Below, piece by piece: positions 7,001 to 8,162 of a stretch of 8,162 bases of DNA (within the stretch, counting starts at the first letter, position 1; each line of letters starts with the position of its first letter). The notes under the pieces are model-generated. The model was not told the DNA's origin, ran no database searches, and saw nothing but the letters and a program-made list of their open reading frames with translations. Both the position numbers and the translations under genes were made by a program. The stretch is from NCBI GenBank assembly GCA_016295275.1, contig JAEDLN010000104.1, positions 1 through 8,162 of the forward strand, read 5' to 3'. This DNA comes from Kiritimatiellia bacterium. GTDB lineage: Bacteria; Verrucomicrobiota; Kiritimatiellia; RFP12; UBA3636.

Positions 7001-8008
7001 ATGAAACGTTCTCTCGCCGTCGGTCACTTCTACAACGAACCGTTCCAATCCGCTTGCGCCCCCTGGTTGGACCGTATCGCAGAAGTCTTTTTCGCCTGGC
7101 CGGGTGTCCTTTCCTGCCGCCCGGCACCGGAATTCACCCCGGAGGTCCGCGCCCGGTTGATGTCCGATCTCCATTGGTGCCGCGACAACGGAATCCGTCT
7201 CGACACGCTCTTCAATTGCCTGTGCTACGGCGACATCTCCGTCAGCACGGAACTCGCCGATTTCGTAACCCGTACGCTCGGGGAAATGGACCGGGAAGGG
7301 CTTTTTCCCGATGTCGTCACAACCACCTCCCCCTTTATCGCCTCGATCGTCAAATCCCGCTTCCCTTCCGTGCGAATCCGCGCCTCCGTCAATATGCGGA
7401 TCCACGGAACCATCGGATTCGAAGCCCTTGGCGATCTGTTCGACGAATACTACATCTCGCGCGAATACCAGCGAAATCTCGACTACGTCGATACCATTGC
7501 CAAATGGTGCCACGAGCACGGCAAACTGATCGGCGCACAAGCCAATAGCGGATGTCTTCGACAGTGCCCCTTCCAAACCTTCCACGACAACCTCCACGGC
7601 CACAACCGGATTCGCCAAAGCAAGGTCGGCGAACAATTCGACTTCGATATCTTTCGCTGCCGTACCCACTACACGAAGGAACGGAAAATCATCGATTTTC
7701 TCCGCTCGACTTGGCTGCGCCCCGAGGATATCCCCCTCTGGGAGGAACGGCTCGATCTCATCAAACTCGCAACACGCCGGACGCCGCATCCCACCGAAAT
7801 CCTCAACGCATACGCCTCCTACCGCTACGACGGAAACCTGATCCGCCTCATGGATCCGCACTACGAAGACGCCTTTGCCCCCGGTATCGTCGATAATCGG
7901 CTGTTCCCAAAAGACTGGGCGACAAGCGGCATAGCCGCCGATTGCGCCAACAACTGCACCAATTGCGGCCGTTGCGAAGCCATTTGGAAAACCATTTACC
8001 ATTCGTAA
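7001..8008 (+). CDS. Peptidase-U32-like protein, probable iron-sulfur protein, function unknown
   Basis: Predicted 335 residues with no signal peptide or membrane segment. The layout resembles the U32 (YhbU/UbiU/UbiV/RlhA-type) TIM barrel: RIRASVNMRI (125-134), then LFDEYYISREYQRNLDYVD (146-164) like the U32 'hydrophobic-SRE' strand and helix, then HGKLIGAQANSGCLRQCP (173-190), like the strand leading into the U32 cysteine cluster. Cys185, Cys189 and Cys220 are candidate ligands of a [4Fe-4S] cluster, as shown for UbiU/UbiV. The C-terminus adds CANNCTNCGRC (315-325; C-x3-C-x2-C-x2-C), which could hold part of the same cluster or a second one. Known U32 members hydroxylate ubiquinone precursors or RNA, or are reported proteases; which applies here cannot be told. 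GGAGG lies just 3 bases before the ATG. It is transcribed divergently from dnaK and followed by the second repeat region. The family call is moderate; the gene itself is certain. Confidence 0.75.
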   Translation: MKRSLAVGHFYNEPFQSACAPWLDRIAEVFFAWPGVLSCRPAPEFTPEVRARLMSDLHWCRDNGIRLDTLFNCLCYGDISVSTELADFVTRTLGEMDREGLFPDVVTTTSPFIASIVKSRFPSVRIRASVNMRIHGTIGFEALGDLFDEYYISREYQRNLDYVDTIAKWCHEHGKLIGAQANSGCLRQCPFQTFHDNLHGHNRIRQSKVGEQFDFDIFRCRTHYTKERKIIDFLRSTWLRPEDIPLWEERLDLIKLATRRTPHPTEILNAYASYRYDGNLIRLMDPHYEDAFAPGIVDNRLFPKDWATSGIAADCANNCTNCGRCEAIWKTIYHS

Positions 8009-8045
8009 CCCGCCCCCGCGATCCAATTGCCATACGGTTGCGTAA

Positions 8046-8120
8046 GCACCGCCCGTGCCCCGTTGCGTTCGCACCGCCCGTGCCCCGTTACGTGCGCACC
8101 GCCCGTGTGGCCTGGCGGTA
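8046..8120. repeat. 25-base tandem repeat, three units
   Basis: Units at 8046-8070, 8071-8095 and 8096-8120 all begin GCACCGCCCGTG. The first two agree at 23 of 25 positions and continue with GCCCCGTTGCGTTC or GCCCCGTTACGTGC (these segments start on the last G of that block). The third keeps the first 12 bases and then passes into the dispersed core TGGCGGTAGGGCGCGATG. The array starts 37 bases after the stop codon of the U32-like gene. It is too short and its units too uniform, without variable spacers, to be a CRISPR. Confidence 0.85.
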
Positions 8121-8130
8121 GGGCGCGATG
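8091..8130. repeat. Dispersed intergenic repeat, copy B
   Basis: Second copy of the element at 2558-2596 (37 of 40 aligned columns identical). Here the terminal GGCGCGATG forms a compact hairpin with the bases directly after it, whereas in copy A the pairing arm is displaced by 43 bases. Confidence 0.8.
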
Positions 8131-8143
8131 TCCCCATCGCGCC
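8122..8143. repeat. Perfect hairpin GGCGCGATG / CATCGCGCC
   Basis: Arms 8122-8130 and 8135-8143 are exact reverse complements (9 bp) around a TCCC loop. There is no following T-run, so it is not a typical intrinsic terminator. It overlaps the end of dispersed copy B and probably is part of that element. Confidence 0.75.
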
Positions 8144-8162
8144 GCATCGTCCCGAGGCCGTG

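Larger units (their letters stand above)
8009..8162. other. Gene-free, repeat-rich 3' end of window
   Basis: Apart from the tandem array, dispersed copy B and the hairpin listed separately, I see no credible coding sequence or RNA gene here. The element may continue past the window edge. Confidence 0.6.

Noticed and set aside
8046..8120. CRISPR array
   Set aside because: The units are directly adjacent, with no variable spacers of constant length, and no cas gene is nearby.
6854..8137. A 427-codon minus-strand open frame opposite the U32-like gene
   Set aside because: It runs through intergenic repeats and the dnaK leader, has no recognisable domain, and is opposite a gene with clear motifs and a ribosome binding site. 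It is a shadow of that gene.
8122..8143. Intrinsic terminator for the U32-like gene
   Set aside because: The stem is perfect but no T-run follows on the plus strand; it fits better as part of the dispersed element.

Overview
The window is bacterial and gene-dense, with moderately high GC. It holds five intact protein genes and the 3' part of a sixth. The DnaK and GroEL sequences are of the Gram-negative (diderm) type. Their style, together with a GLUG-like repeat protein and a PF12831-type flavoprotein, suggests the PVC group (Kiritimatiellota, Lentisphaerota or Verrucomicrobiota, perhaps gut-derived). That placement is a judgement from sequence style and has not been tested phylogenetically.

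Layout: 2-1120 (+) is the C-terminal part of a cysteine-containing repeat protein, probably a secreted beta-solenoid. Twenty bases later, 1141-2487 (+) encodes an intact FAD-dependent oxidoreductase. A gene-free stretch at 2488-2771 follows, containing GC-rich repeats, a chain of hairpins and, on the minus strand, an intrinsic terminator. The minus-strand block 6703-2772 reads dnaK, groES, groEL, with short gaps, good ribosome binding sites and that one terminator, so it is probably a single chaperone operon. A divergent intergenic region (6704-7000) separates it from a plus-strand gene (7001-8008) for a peptidase-U32-like, probably iron-sulfur, protein of unknown substrate. The window ends in a second repeat-rich gene-free stretch (8009-8162).

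How they work together: DnaK captures unfolded chains, and GroEL with its GroES lid gives them an enclosed folding chamber, so the operon couples two successive folding machines. No hrcA, grpE, dnaJ or CIRCE operator is visible. The flavoprotein and the U32-like gene have no evident functional link to the chaperones.

The most unusual signal is non-coding. The two gene-free stretches, 5.5 kb apart and each following a plus-strand gene, share a 40-base repeat (37 of 40 positions identical) with flanking short tandem units (GCCCCRTTRCGY...) and a GGCGCGA/TCGCGCC inverted repeat. This looks like a dispersed REP-like element family of the host genome.
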